Part shown: positions 39,096 through 44,893 of the stretch, in pieces
Numbering within the stretch: position 1 is the first letter of the stretch
How the letters are laid out: every line of letters begins with the position of its first letter
From: Glandiceps talaboti
Taxonomy: Eukaryota; Hemichordata; Enteropneusta; Spengelidae
Assembly (NCBI RefSeq): GCF_964340395.1
Contig: NC_135558.1
Location: 12,380,001 to 12,444,000 of the forward strand
Direction of reading: 5' to 3'
Length of the DNA stretch: 64,000 nt
Made by a program: the position numbers and the translations under genes
The notes under the pieces: model-generated
Told to the model about the DNA's origin: nothing
What the model saw: the letters and a program-made list of their open reading frames with translations, nothing else
Databases searched by the model: none

Positions 39096-40098
39096 ACAGG
39101 TTTTTAAAAGGGCACAAGCTGAGTTTATACATATTTGAGCCTGGTTTTTGCTGCTTATTTAAAAGGTACTCGCAATATTGTACTCACTGAACTTGTGAAG
39201 CACAGCTGACCATCACTTACAACTGACTAAACTCAAACCTATTTATTATTAAGATATAACCCATAAATGATCCGATGATGTAATTATGATATGTATCATA
39301 AAATATTCACGAATTCACTACTCTGGAATCAAGTGTTCTAATAATGCAGGAACTTGAGGAAGATAATTGCAATTTTATAGAAGACAAACATGTACGTACA
39401 TACATCAACATTAACAGTATACTGGAATGTGGTTTTGTTTAAAAAGTAAAAGTAAAGTAAAAGGTTTATAACTTGAAGCTTGTGCCATTTTCAACATACT
39501 TTTCAACAAAATCAAAGGTAAATGTGCCGTAAAGACCGGAGTTTCCATCCCAGATTCTCACATTGGTGATATCTTAATCTCAGTGGAGCTGTATCATAAA
39601 ACCGTTTTTCAAACCAAATTTTAAATTATATCAGAACTATTAAATCCAAGTGGGCCTTTAGAATATGTCAGCTGAGTTCGGTAATTTATCTTCCGTTAGA
39701 AACATGAAGGTTGTCCCCTCTTGAATTGACCCCACAAGACGCGTTTCTTCAAGACCGACAGAATGGGGAAAGCAGCATATGAATATCTTCCTGACTTCCG
39801 TTTTACCCACGTTTCTGTGTCAAGACAGGAAACGGTGTTGATACACCGAGTTCTGGAAATGGGGTAACTTTTGGGAACATTAAAAGTATAAACGTCACCA
39901 GAGGCGTGTCAATAAATTAACACATGGCTGTTTCTCTCACATTCTTATCTCACCTGACAATAACAACACTTCCCCAACACCGTTTATATGTGCTTTGCTA
40001 ATTGATAACTTCGTATACAATAATAATTTAGACACTTCGGTGTACCATACCTTTTTTCTGGCGGCTGCCAGCTTTTCCTGCCTACTAACGTCGGCCAT
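11231..40098 (-). CDS. GOLGA2: Golgin GM130 (GOLGA2), complete, 24 exons, 968 aa
   Basis: GM130 is a long coiled-coil protein of the cis-Golgi. It is anchored by GRASP65, binds p115/USO1 and syntaxin 5 to tether COPII vesicles, and takes part in ribbon linking and mitotic spindle assembly. I joined 24 exons by GT-AG sites (one GC-AG). Total coding length is 2907 nt with every phase consistent. Diagnostic matches to the human protein are the N-terminus [19 protein letters not shown], a basic patch at about 47-60, [18 protein letters not shown] (118-135), [19 protein letters not shown] in exon 7, [17 protein letters not shown] in exon 8, [14 protein letters not shown] and [12 protein letters not shown] in exon 15, SEQHISKEL in exon 16, [16 protein letters not shown] across exons 21-22, and the C-terminal [14 protein letters not shown] followed by a hydrophobic end (INV) as in GRASP-binding tails. 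The human protein is 1002 aa. Introns total about 26 kb and are packed with repeats. No break in the frame was seen. Confidence 0.96.
11800..12010. repeat. Degenerate GATAT/ATATG simple repeat in the last GOLGA2 intron
   Basis: About 200 bp of TGATATGATATATGATA-type low-complexity sequence with scattered substitutions. It gives spurious Ile/Ser/Tyr-rich open frames on the minus strand. Confidence 0.9.
12255..12560. repeat. Minisatellite, unit about 31 bp, about ten copies
   Basis: Units read AACCAATCAAGATGAACCTT followed by TTGAAAAGCTTC, each with an inverted-CCAAT-type core (CCAAT). It lies within the last GOLGA2 intron, about 80 bp downstream of the exon 23 donor. Confidence 0.92.
12640..12832 (-). 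CDS. GOLGA2: GOLGA2 exon 23 (residues 810-874)
   Basis: [18 protein letters not shown], corresponding to ELQELVLRLVGDRNEW in human, then a Thr/Ser/Pro-rich linker. Acceptor TTTCAG, donor GTAAGG, ends in phase 1. Confidence 0.93.
13190..13296 (-). CDS. GOLGA2: GOLGA2 exon 22 (residues 774-809)
   Basis: [20 protein letters not shown] then [16 protein letters not shown], matching GEYIALYQSQRAVLKERHRE in human. Acceptor TCGTAG, donor GTAAGG. Confidence 0.96.
13624..13806 (-). CDS. GOLGA2: GOLGA2 exon 21 (residues 713-774)
   Basis: Contains [20 protein letters not shown] and [15 protein letters not shown], closely matching GAMEKLQSRFMELMQEKADL and HRCIQLSGETDTI in human. Acceptor AAATAG, donor GTAAGT, phase 1 both sides. 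Confidence 0.97.
13955..14230. repeat. Threefold degenerate repeat, unit about 80-90 bp
   Basis: Three successive copies of a block with TCCTACCCAGTTCCCATTTA and TACAGCTGGGTTGTC, at about 14010, 14100 and 14180. A further single copy occurs at about 28395-28425, so the unit is also dispersed. Confidence 0.75.
14346..14481 (-). CDS. GOLGA2: GOLGA2 exon 20 (residues 668-713)
   Basis: [20 protein letters not shown] then a Gln/Glu-rich coiled coil. Acceptor ATGTAG, donor GTAACT, ends in phase 1. Confidence 0.92.
15065..15114 (-). CDS. GOLGA2: GOLGA2 exon 19 (residues 651-667)
   Basis: [17 protein letters not shown]: a short acidic break in the coiled coil, at the place where human GM130 has its Glu-rich hinge (EGDGLDREEE). 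Acceptor GTACAG, donor GTAAGT, phase 1 in and 0 out. Confidence 0.88.
15182..15245. repeat. Copy of the TAGTCTTGGTTACCCAGA dispersed repeat
   Basis: Shares TAGTCTTGGTTACCCAGA with 6280-6297 and inverted copies at 7870 and 34157. It lies about 70 bp upstream of GOLGA2 exon 19. Confidence 0.7.
15608..15689 (-). CDS. GOLGA2: GOLGA2 exon 18 (residues 624-651)
   Basis: [20 protein letters not shown] then QNRLTLQ, aligned with ATQQNQQLRAQLSLM in human. Acceptor TTTGCAG, donor GTAAGA, ends in phase 1. Confidence 0.91.
15757..15838. repeat. (GAGT)n microsatellite
   Basis: About 20 pure GAGT units in GOLGA2 intron 17. Confidence 0.97.
15993..16236 (+). repeat. Single-arm copy of the foldback family of 24931-25370
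   Basis: Matches loop plus right arm of that element: TGACCATGGATTTTGTTTGA, ATCATTAACTAAATAAAGAG, CAGGCTCACTGATCTTGATA and TAGTTCATTTAATAG in the same order. The left arm is missing. Confidence 0.85.
16265..16423 (-). CDS. GOLGA2: GOLGA2 exon 17 (residues 571-623)
   Basis: Gln-rich coiled coil starting [20 protein letters not shown]. Acceptor CTTCAG, donor GTAGGT, phase 0. Confidence 0.92.
16489..16560. repeat. Dispersed repeat copy, CTGGTCAG family
   Basis: TAGGCCAAAAAAATTGTTTC followed by TGGTCAGGACATTTTGTCTG. It is the inverse of a copy at 18060-18180 and related to the ends of the element at 52923-53306. Confidence 0.7.
17087..17200 (-). CDS. GOLGA2: GOLGA2 exon 16 (residues 533-570)
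   Basis: [20 protein letters not shown] then [18 protein letters not shown], continuing the conserved block (TNENMEITSALQSEQHVKRE in human). Acceptor ACACAG, donor GTAAAA, phase 0. Confidence 0.96.
17295..17549 (+). mobile_element. Palindrome-headed repeat family, copy D
   Basis: Partial head (GGTGACAAACCACATATTTT) followed by the tail TAATTATACCTTCTC...TTCTGTTCAAAGGCTTGGCTTG, in the same orientation as the 35567 copy. Confidence 0.82.
17661..17879 (-). CDS. GOLGA2: GOLGA2 exon 15 (residues 460-532)
   Basis: Contains the family hallmark [20 protein letters not shown] followed by [13 protein letters not shown], nearly identical to human. Acceptor TTCCAG, donor GTAAGT, phase 0. Confidence 0.97.
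18060..18180. repeat. Dispersed repeat copy, CTGGTCAG family (inverted)
   Basis: AGACAAATGTCCTGACCAGA and AACAATTCTTTTCTC mirror 16489-16560. A-rich and T-rich tracts flank the core. Confidence 0.7.
18256..18362 (-). CDS. GOLGA2: GOLGA2 exon 14 (residues 424-459)
   Basis: Charged coiled coil, [20 protein letters not shown] then [16 protein letters not shown]. Acceptor ACACAG, donor GTACAT, phase 1 in and 0 out. Confidence 0.92.
18697..18784 (-). CDS. GOLGA2: GOLGA2 exon 13 (residues 395-424)
   Basis: [20 protein letters not shown] then RLTEVEQAI. Acceptor TTCCAG, donor GTAAGA, ends in phase 1. Coiled coil. Confidence 0.92.
19161..19352. repeat. (CTGT)n followed by a long (AC)n microsatellite
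   Basis: CTGT units to about 19222, then about 110 bp of AC from 19234. It lies only about 25 bp from the exon 12 donor of GOLGA2, on the intronic side. Confidence 0.97.
19375..19482 (-). CDS. GOLGA2: GOLGA2 exon 12 (residues 359-394)
   Basis: [20 protein letters not shown], then a Gln-rich heptad stretch aligned with the QLQMERDKYAENL region in human. Acceptor ATTCAG, donor GTAAGT, phase 0. A large CTGT/AC microsatellite block lies 25 bp beyond the donor. Confidence 0.93.
20188..20352 (-). CDS. GOLGA2: GOLGA2 exon 11 (residues 304-358)
   Basis: Coiled-coil segment with [12 protein letters not shown], matching MTELLLQQFSS in human. Acceptor TTTGTAG, donor GTAGGA, phase 0. The first 80 or so coding bases and the acceptor are duplicated nearly exactly just upstream at 20435-20527. 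Confidence 0.94.
20435..20600 (-). pseudogene. Tandem partial duplicate of GOLGA2 exon 11
   Basis: 20435-20527 repeats, with one or two base differences, the 5' part of exon 11 (20270-20352) plus its TTTGTAG acceptor, offset by about 166 bp. Read on the minus strand it encodes [20 protein letters not shown] and then reaches an in-frame stop after [13 protein letters not shown]. It has no donor. A shorter, more degraded third copy follows at about 20560-20600. If its acceptor were used the product would be truncated. Confidence 0.88.
21278..21338 (-). CDS. GOLGA2: GOLGA2 exon 10 (residues 283-303)
   Basis: [20 protein letters not shown] followed by K, matching NTQSNEDLKQEKSELEEKL in human. 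Acceptor TTGTAG, donor GTAGGC, phase 2 in and phase 0 out. Confidence 0.93.
21546..21771. repeat. (ACAG)n microsatellite, about 225 bp
   Basis: Long ACAG array with a few AAAC and TCAG interruptions in GOLGA2 intron 9. It creates spurious Thr-Asp-Arg-Gln and Cys-Leu-Ser-Val frames. Confidence 0.97.
21949..22007 (-). CDS. GOLGA2: GOLGA2 exon 9 (residues 264-283)
   Basis: [19 protein letters not shown], matching the YNKELTKERDALRLELYKN region of human GM130. Acceptor TTTCAG, donor GTGAGT, ends in phase 2. Confidence 0.93.
22074..22313. mobile_element. Possible foldback repeat
   Basis: GATAGACACAAAC at 22075 pairs exactly with GTTTGTGTCTATC near 22300, with weaker pairing inward for some 50 bp. 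It is shorter and more degraded than the other foldbacks. A TGACGTCA octamer lies inside at about 22212. Confidence 0.5.
22629..22735 (-). CDS. GOLGA2: GOLGA2 exon 8 (residues 228-263)
   Basis: [20 protein letters not shown] then ERDFASVN, aligned with SEDLASRLQYSRRRVGELER in human. Acceptor GATAG, donor GTGAGA, phase 1 in and phase 0 out. Confidence 0.95.
23371..23527 (-). CDS. GOLGA2: GOLGA2 exon 7 (residues 176-228)
   Basis: Contains [19 protein letters not shown] and [11 protein letters not shown], the most conserved block of the family. Acceptor TTCCAG, donor GTAAGT, ends in phase 1. The first bases of the exon and its acceptor are repeated, degraded, twice in the upstream intron (about 23620 and 23700). 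Confidence 0.97.
23525..23720. repeat. Degenerate tandem repeats spanning the exon 7 acceptor
   Basis: CATTCTCTCCTGGAAGTAAT with ATGTCCACATGGTG recurs as CACTCTCTCCTGAAATTAAC with ATGTCCACATAATG about 96 bp upstream, and once more about 80 bp further on. The unit includes the first few bases of GOLGA2 exon 7 and its splice acceptor. Confidence 0.75.
24931..25370. mobile_element. Foldback element, about 440 bp
   Basis: Arms 24931-25103 and 25192-25370 are inverted repeats sharing GAAGCTTGCCCAA, ATCAGTGAGCC, ACAAGGTTT(T/C)ATG and TCTTTATTTAGTTAATGATA. The loop carries GACCATGGATTTTGTTTG. The ends are approximately ATTACAG...CTGTAAT; I could not read a target duplication. A one-arm relative lies at 15993-16236. 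Confidence 0.88.
26318..26440. other. Imperfect long hairpin
   Basis: GTGAATGAAGTGAAA pairs exactly with TTTCACTTCATTCAC around a 10-14 base loop, and the pairing extends outward through CAGCCTCCTT/AAGGAGGCT to arms of about 55 bp. It could be a very small foldback insertion or a transcribed hairpin in intron 6 of GOLGA2. Confidence 0.7.
27027..27065 (-). CDS. GOLGA2: GOLGA2 exon 6 (residues 163-175), 39-nt microexon
   Basis: [13 protein letters not shown], 13 codons, acceptor GCTACAG, donor GTAAAA, phase 0. Coiled-coil heptads continue. It is the smallest exon, and omitting it would keep the frame, so skipping is possible. Confidence 0.88.
27610..27813. mobile_element. Small foldback element (about 200 bp)
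   Basis: ACAGAACCCCATG at 27621 mirrors CACAGGGTTCTGT ending at 27802, with GGTATTTGCA/TGCAAATACC further in. Its centre, near 27710, is CTCACTACGCTCGTGAA. Single-arm relatives with TTGCAGTGTTTTCTG and GCAAATACC lie at 59938-60075 and 60510-60660. Confidence 0.78.
27974..28054 (-). CDS. GOLGA2: GOLGA2 exon 5 (residues 136-162)
   Basis: [20 protein letters not shown] and following residues: the start of the long coiled coil, corresponding to SRYQQLAVALDSSY in human. Acceptor TTTCAG, donor GTAAGT, both phase 0. Confidence 0.94.
28568..28586. repeat. Poly(G) run
   Basis: An uninterrupted run of about 18 G. Similar runs occur at 53684-53701 and 61973-62003. Confidence 0.95.
29312..29660 (-). 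mobile_element. Palindrome-headed repeat family, copy B (near full length)
   Basis: Runs from ATACCATGCACGAGG through the tail (CACTGGTTCTGCTGTGTTC, AAAATTGCCATTAC, GGTATAATTATG) into the head palindrome. There GTGACCTAAGGG and CCCCTTAGGTCAC face each other across a CTCATCTAGCAACTC loop. Opposite orientation to the 35567 copy. Confidence 0.9.
30968..31009. repeat. (TATGT)n pentanucleotide microsatellite
   Basis: About seven tandem TTATG units in GOLGA2 intron 4. Confidence 0.9.
31918..31981 (-). CDS. GOLGA2: GOLGA2 exon 4 (residues 114-135)
   Basis: Encodes [21 protein letters not shown], a block strongly conserved with human GM130 (STESLRQLSQQLNGLV). Acceptor ATTACAG, donor GTATGT. A degraded duplicate of the first bases and the acceptor region lies about 75 bp upstream, near 32043-32090. 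Confidence 0.95.
32043..32090. repeat. Degraded duplicate of the exon 4 acceptor region
   Basis: ATGGAAGACATAGACATGTA repeats the sequence at 31969-31988 (CTGGAAGACATAGGCCTGTA), which is the start of GOLGA2 exon 4 plus its acceptor, offset by about 75 bp. In the duplicate the CAG acceptor reads CAT, so it cannot splice. Confidence 0.75.
32312..32400 (+). mobile_element. Palindrome-headed repeat family, copy E (tail fragment)
   Basis: AGAACAACCAGGGTATAA and GGCTTGTGCATGGTATAATT match the end of the tail in the 35567 copy. The head is absent. Confidence 0.82.
32642..32709 (-). CDS. GOLGA2: GOLGA2 exon 3 (residues 92-114)
   Basis: Low-complexity Ser/Thr/Asn segment. The acceptor is TTGCAG. The donor is AG followed by GCAAGT, a GC-AG intron with otherwise ideal consensus. 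The exon ends in phase 2 and joins exon 4 in frame as Arg114. Confidence 0.88.
32795..33221. mobile_element. Foldback element, about 430 bp
   Basis: Arms 32795-32955 and 33058-33221 are inverted repeats sharing TTACAATGAAATTCACATGA, AAGATAAACTCAATTGATA, CCCCTGTATATAAACA and TTACACTCTT. The loop is about 100 bp. Target duplication not visible. It lies in GOLGA2 intron 2. Confidence 0.9.
33633..33690. repeat. (CATC)n microsatellite
   Basis: About 14 CATC/CACC units in GOLGA2 intron 2, next to a short CA tract. Confidence 0.92.
34050..34180. repeat. Dispersed repeat related to 13110-13165 and 15182-15245
   Basis: TGAGCATGCTCAGATGCAAG mirrors CTTTGCATCTGGGCATGCTCA at 13134-13155, and GGGTCTGGGTAACTAAGACTA mirrors the TAGTCTTGGTTACCCAGA repeat. 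The two motifs may be parts of one longer repeat. Confidence 0.65.
34263..34400. repeat. Two-copy tandem repeat, offset about 100 bp
   Basis: GATGCTCCATTTAAGATGGCAGGC and GATGCACTATTCAAAATGGCAGGC (both only partly shown) begin at about 34263 and 34364; each is followed by a CCCTG. Confidence 0.7.
34673..34897 (-). CDS. GOLGA2: GOLGA2 exon 2 (residues 17-91)
   Basis: LKQFQQQK continues the conserved N-terminus. It is followed by [10 protein letters not shown] (S33-P and T29-P) and the basic run [14 protein letters not shown], which resemble the mitotic kinase site region and the importin-binding basic patch of GM130. The rest is Ser/Thr/Asn-rich and probably disordered. Acceptor CAG at 34898-34900, donor GTAAGA, phase 0. 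Confidence 0.92.
35263..35389. repeat. (ACT)n/(ACC)n trinucleotide repeat
   Basis: About 125 bp of ACT and ACC triplets in GOLGA2 intron 1. Frames through it read poly-Thr on one strand and Gly-Ser or poly-Val on the other; none belongs to the gene. Confidence 0.93.
35567..35933 (+). mobile_element. Palindrome-headed repeat family, copy A (reference copy)
   Basis: A head of about 140 bp is an inverted repeat: AATATTTTCCTTCG and GGGTGACCTAAGGG face CCCTTAGGTCACCC and GAAGCAAAAATATT. The loop reads CTACGAGTTGCTAGATGAGTAG. A tail of about 225 bp follows, bounded by TAATTATACC and GGTATAATTA. Six other copies or fragments occur in this window (9012, 17295, 29312, 32312, 49330, 62849). No coding capacity and no readable target duplication. 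Confidence 0.9.
38466..38604. mobile_element. Short element with 25-bp inverted ends
   Basis: GCAATCTATCAGCTAGTCTG at 38480 pairs with the inverse of ATGGACAGGCTAGCTAATGG near 38573-38592, and the pairing extends to AAGCTATTA/TAATGGCTT at the outer ends. About 139 bp in GOLGA2 intron 1. Confidence 0.7.
40051..40098 (-). CDS. GOLGA2: GOLGA2 exon 1 (residues 1-16)
   Basis: [16 protein letters not shown], then donor GTATGG, phase 0. It matches the conserved start of GM130 (RQSKLAAAKKK in human). The first ATG is chosen because the match begins right after it. This segment belongs to the p115-binding N-terminal region of the family. Confidence 0.93.
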
Positions 40099-40420
40099 TT
40101 TGCATTTTCCAAGCACACAGACTACCTAACCTACTGGAAATGAAGTCAACCAGAGAAGGAAGGATTATGCTGAAAATCATAACATTCTTAACCCGAGAGG
40201 AAGGAAAACAAAAATAATTATAAATTATCATATTTTTAGCCGACTTCATGTTTCCAAATTATTTATCACCCAAACTGCAACTGAAATCAAAAAGCCATTC
40301 TCTGTGCTCTCGTGAAAATAAGAGCGCAGTTAAATGTTCCACTTGGAAACCTGCGTGCGCATCAATCGACACGTCGTCTCCCGGCATCCTCGGTCGTCGT
40401 GTATGGAAATGCAATGAAAT
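40099..40420 (-). promoter_or_regulatory. GOLGA2: Probable GOLGA2 promoter and 5' UTR
   Basis: Sequence immediately upstream of the GOLGA2 ATG. From about 40310 to 40405 CpG dinucleotides are frequent (TGCGTGCGCA at 40352, ACACGTCGTC, CTCGGTCGTCGTG), unlike the surroundings, as expected for a CpG-containing housekeeping promoter. No TATA box seen. The exact start of transcription is unknown. Confidence 0.45.
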
Positions 40421-40894
40421 GTATCTGTATCGTGTCACGGATATTACAATGTATGATTGATGTTTATGACGACTGAAAGTTATACAGTAATCGGGATTAG
40501 TTTCAGTTCCTCACTGCAGTATTTAGAGTGCTCATCTTTTGATTTTTTTCCATTTCCATAACATTTCCAGATTTTTTTATTTATTCGCACACATGTGGAT
40601 GTTGTGGATCAAGATGATATCTGCAAGCGCGTTTTAATTTTGACTTCGTTGGATAAAATAGTTTCTGTTTTCTTTCTCTCTCTATAGCGTACATTACTTA
40701 AAGCAATTTAACAAATAAAAACAAGGAGAAATCTCATCCATATATATAGACTTGTCCATCTGAGCATTCGTTTGATCATTCATATGCACATTCGTTCGTT
40801 CGTTCGGACGGTTCATGTATTAAACACGCTCGTTTCTTCGTTCAGTCAGTAGTTCTTTCATACAATTTGTACATTGATTTGTCCTATTAAATCA

Positions 40895-41060
40895 TTCATT
40901 CATTCATTCATTATTCATTCATTCATTCTTTCATTCATTTATTCATTCATATTCATTCATTCATTATTCATATTCATTCATTTATTCGTTCATTCATTCA
41001 TTCATTCATTCATTCATTCATTCATTCATTCATTCATTCGTGTGATTGTTGGTTCTATAA
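40895..41060. repeat. (ATTC)n microsatellite
   Basis: About 150 bp of ATTC/ATTT units; short GTTCGTTCGTTC tracts lie just before it near 40795. Confidence 0.95.
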
Positions 41061-41250
41061 ATTAATACGCAAAGATCTTATAATTTTGACAGATTGAAAT
41101 AATGATAAATAGCTATCTATGAGGGCAGTAATTTTTGAAGAACAGCAACACCCAACAAAAATCGGAAGATGACGATGCTGAAGTTGTCTGCAAAATCGGA
41201 TTCAGTGACGGAATCGTATTCGGGTTCGGGTAACTGATGGACAATCAAAC

Positions 41251-41293
41251 CGGTTTGTTTGTTTGTTTGTTTGTTTGTTTGTTTGTTTGTTTG
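41251..41293. repeat. (TTTG)n microsatellite
   Basis: About 11 pure TTTG units. Confidence 0.95.
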
Positions 41294-41299
41294 TCTCTG

Positions 41300-43650
41300 C
41301 ATATGTTTGTTTGGTTGGTTGGTTTATTTGCTTAAATTTGCTTGTTTGTAAAGTGTGATCTCACCCGATTTCATGCTAAAAAGTTGCCTTGGCTCTCTCA
41401 ATGATTCCTTTCGTGAAACATGACCATCCCCTGCTGCGCTCAGTGACTATGACATTTTGTATATTGTCGGAACCTAGGTCTAATTAAAATCCCCGCTCCA
41501 CTACTCCTCTAGCTCTTCATCACATCACCACAACAAACATTGATTTACTGTGATTTTACTGATACTTGTGATTACGGTACAATGATGGCAGTGGTGTGAT
41601 ATCGCAGCAGTGGGGTGTGGAGCTCGTGGAAACGGTGGGATGTTAAAATTACAATTATAATTTTGCAAAGTTAGATAATACAATGAGTCAAAATAAACGT
41701 GACCCTCCTAGCCTCTACCTTCATTTTCTAAAATGTTACCCCCCCCCCATCCCCCATTCCCCCGGCCCTCCCCCTTGTGATTACTGAAGGCTCCCTTATT
41801 TTGTAAATATGCATGTAATGTGCGAACACGGTAAAAAACTGTACTGTTTTATAAAAGCCTGCATACGTACGTATAACAGCACAACACTATTCATGTTTGA
41901 TTCTCTCGCAAGTGGAGAGAATTTTTCTGCTCTCGGATATAAAAAAAGGATGAGAGTGTTCTAGTTCAGACAAAAAAAAGTTAGTTCTCTGGGGGTCCGA
42001 TCGTTGCTGAAAAACTCAAGATGTCTGATAGTTTCTCAATATATAGTAGTACAACAGCAAAATAATCATCCTAAATTAGTGTGTATATGTACATGTACAT
42101 AGATGGATTATGATACATCAGTAATAACGATTGGCCATGGGTTTCTATAAAAAAAGTAATATATTATTTAAGTTCAGATTTATCAAAGCAACAGTTTGCA
42201 CAGATCTCGTCTCTTTTGTAATTGTATTACGATCAGGTAAGTATTCAAAAAAATATTACAACAATTTTTTGGTATTAATAGTTTTTTAAACCCCGAAGTT
42301 TTCAATGTTGGCCGGTACAAGTTTCCAAAGTTAACAGTGAGGGCGCCCCACATACTCCGATGGTACACACGTAGATCCCGGCACAATTTTGAAGGTGAAA
42401 TATCCGGGTGAAATAGTCTGAGTCGAGGTGATGTAGAACTATCAGGGATCATTGCATGCTTGCTGAATACAGCTGCATAGGCTACCCTTATTTGCGACCC
42501 TCTTGATCTGCAGCGATTGGTTGCTAGTCTCAAAATTATGAATAATTTAATATTTACTTCAATTTAGAGTCAATCATAAGCGGTCTGAGGTACTGAGATA
42601 ATTATTTCAAATTATAATGGAGTCACAGACGCAGTCCTTATCATTATGTTTTTCTTAGATCATTCACAGAATTCTGCCCAAAACATAGTGTTTTATTGGG
42701 GGCATTTGCATATGATCACATTTGTCAGCTTAAAATGCTACTTTTACATTGTTTACATCATTCTGGGCGTTTACACATTTTGCATGATAAACGTTAACGT
42801 TTAGTTCATAATTTCTCATAGAGCTAGACGAGATGAAGAGACATTTTGAGATTCGAAGCCACGTATAGCCTCTAGACTAATATTTTGATAAAGAGTGCGA
42901 CTACTATAGATGTCTATGTTTAAAGTGATTCACTTTAACATATATTGTTGTTGTTTTTTCTTCCATGACTGGTCCATGGCCACCTTCCATATGTTGGAAA
43001 TTTTGCCAGTGAGTCGAGTGCGCAACAAAACTGAGAATGATCAATATCTTCTAGCATAGAGCATACATTGATACATTTGTAGTAGCAGGTTATATACGTA
43101 TGATATTTTCCTTAGGAAAACAGTAATCTAATAAATGATACGTGTCCCTCTGTGCTTTCGACGACCTGTTTATTGAAGCCTTCATTCAGTTTTAGACCCG
43201 GCGATGGCAGTCCCTGGATGGGTGGGTACCAATGCTTGTTTAGCGAAATTTCAAATGTACGCCTTTCCCCGAAATATTTCAATGAAAAACACCTCCTGTT
43301 TTTAGTGAATCTGGGAGAAAATCGCTGCAAAAAATACCCCTTTATATTTCCGAAATCCGGGAGGTTTTACCTTCACAAGTACACCTAATCCATACACTGC
43401 ACATACACTGTTTTAGTAGAAAAGGGGTATCCTACCCCTATTCTCGCGGAGGGTGATCTGAAAAAGTACCCTTTTTTACGATTCCACGGACCTAGATGGC
43501 CGACGAATACACCCTCCTTTTTCCGTGAAATTTCTAACAATCATATGATGATACGTACCAGCTTAATCTGAGACTGCCACCACAGACTGAGGTTTTAACT
43601 GGTTTCACAATGGTGTTTACATTGTAAGTAAAATTAAGGAACAGATATTA
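41300..43650. other. Divergent intergenic region between GOLGA2 and the plus-strand gene
   Basis: No coding region or RNA recognised. It includes a C-run near 41741-41750. Open frames of 72-116 codons (42183-42533, 43112-43330, 43152-43388) lack family features and overlap on opposite strands. Confidence 0.4.
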
Positions 43651-43660
43651 CAAACTTAGC

Positions 43661-43893
43661 CACAGGGCACTAAGGCTTAGTTAGTTATGTTTTCGAAAAC
43701 AAAAAAACAAACAAACAGACAGACAAACAAACAAACAAACAAACAAACAAACAAACAAACAAACAAACAAACAAACAAACAAACAAACAAACAAACAAAC
43801 AAACAAACAAACAAACACACACACACACACACACAAACAAACAAACAAACAAACAAACAAACAAACAAACAAACAAATAAACAAATAAACAAA

Positions 43894-43960
<67 letters not shown>

Positions 43961-44163
43961 GTACTGACAAATACTGACAAGCATCAACAAGAGAGTAATT
44001 ACAAATCATTATCAACCACAACAATTACTGTACGTTTTCCTATATGCGAAATGGTCACAATTCACGGTACATACCCCACCATTTCGCATATAATAGAAAA
44101 CATAATTCTTGTAGTTGATAACAAATGATTTGTGACTACTATGTTGTTAACGTTTATCGGTAT

Positions 44164-44210
<47 letters not shown>

Positions 44211-44341
44211 TTTGTTTGTTTATTTGTTTATTGTTTGTTTGTTCTTTCGTTCGTTCGTTCATTCATTCATTCATTTTGTTTGTTTGTTTGTTTGTTTGTT
44301 TGTTTTCGTAAACATAATTAGCTAAGCCTGAGGGCCCTGTG
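43661..44341. mobile_element. Foldback MITE, CACAGGG-ended family, copy 2, with AAAC/AAAT tracts in its arms
   Basis: Ends CACAGGGCACTAAGGCTTAG and, inverted, CACAGGGCCCTCAGGCTTAG. Inside each end is AGTTAGTTATGTTTTCG or its near copy, then a microsatellite: (AAAC)n then (AAAT)n on the left, (ATTT)n then (GTTT)n on the right. Next come inverted inner arms (ATATGCGAAATGG / CCATTTCGCATAT) around a central loop near 44065. The flanking 7-mers ACTTAGC and ACATAAC agree at 5 of 7 positions, which fits an old target duplication. About 681 bp. Confidence 0.87.
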
Positions 44342-44639
44342 ACATAACCACATAAAATGACATTCCAAAAAAATGTGGCACAAACTCAGACATTGCAACT
44401 TGAAGATCTAGGCTTTTGGGTAGATCATTAGACCACAAAGAACTTATATCAATGTGGATGAAAAAGTTATATTTTTCACCTTATTACTGACGATAACGTT
44501 TTGTGCAAAACTATTTTATCGAAACGTATATTAAGACAAACTTTTTTCCTTCTTTGCCCATCTTTTTCTTGTTAAGTCTGTTCCAAAAAAGTATTATTCA
44601 TAACCCAGAATAGTCTAGTGACTACTCGATTAAGTGGTA

Positions 44640-44760
44640 CTTTGACCCGGAAGTGATTACTCAACAGGTGATTTGACGTCAGAACAAAACAGTAAGCGAA
44701 CAGGAAGGCTGAGGAACCAGCAGTGCTCAGGAGACGAAAGAAGTTTGCATTTTTAACATA
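44640..44760 (+). promoter_or_regulatory. Promoter with ETS and CRE sites
   Basis: CCGGAAGT (44647-44654) is an ETS/GABP consensus, and the perfect palindrome TGACGTCA (44674-44681) is a full cAMP-response element. They lie 20 bp apart and 120-155 bp before the ATG at 44803, with no TATA box. The purine-rich stretch that follows is probably the 5' UTR. Transcription factor binding is inferred from motif match only. Confidence 0.65.
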
Positions 44761-44802
44761 ATTGTTGGATTATTAGACATTTGTATATATCAATAATTGT
44801 CC

Positions 44803-44893
44803 ATGGAGATATTCTGTAAAAGGACGTTTCATTTTGTTGTTTGGTTACCAATCGTACTCGCCGTGAGTCAATTTTTAGTGGTGTGCTCGACAG
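44803..44893 (+). CDS. First coding exon of a secreted or membrane protein (partial gene)
   Basis: The ATG opens a 30-codon frame ending at CAG followed by GTAAGT, phase 1. An in-frame TAA lies at 44794-44796, so this ATG is the first possible start in the transcript. The peptide has a short basic start (MEIFCKRTFH) and a hydrophobic core (FVVWLPIVLAVSQFLVV), then CST. This is the layout of a cleaved signal peptide or a signal anchor. A phase-1 intron right after a signal peptide is common in genes for extracellular domain proteins such as receptors and adhesion proteins. I do not recognise the gene, and I could not find a convincing second exon in the remaining 19 kb. Supporting context: the CRE/ETS promoter just upstream and the divergent arrangement with GOLGA2. 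It could be a chance frame, but the coincidence of promoter, stop, signal and strong donor argues against that. Confidence 0.7.

Noticed and set aside
43677-44024. Phe-Val-Cys-Leu and Asn-Lys-Gln-Thr repeat frames of up to 115 codons
   Set aside because: Translations of the AAAC/AAAT tracts inside the CACAGGG-ended element.
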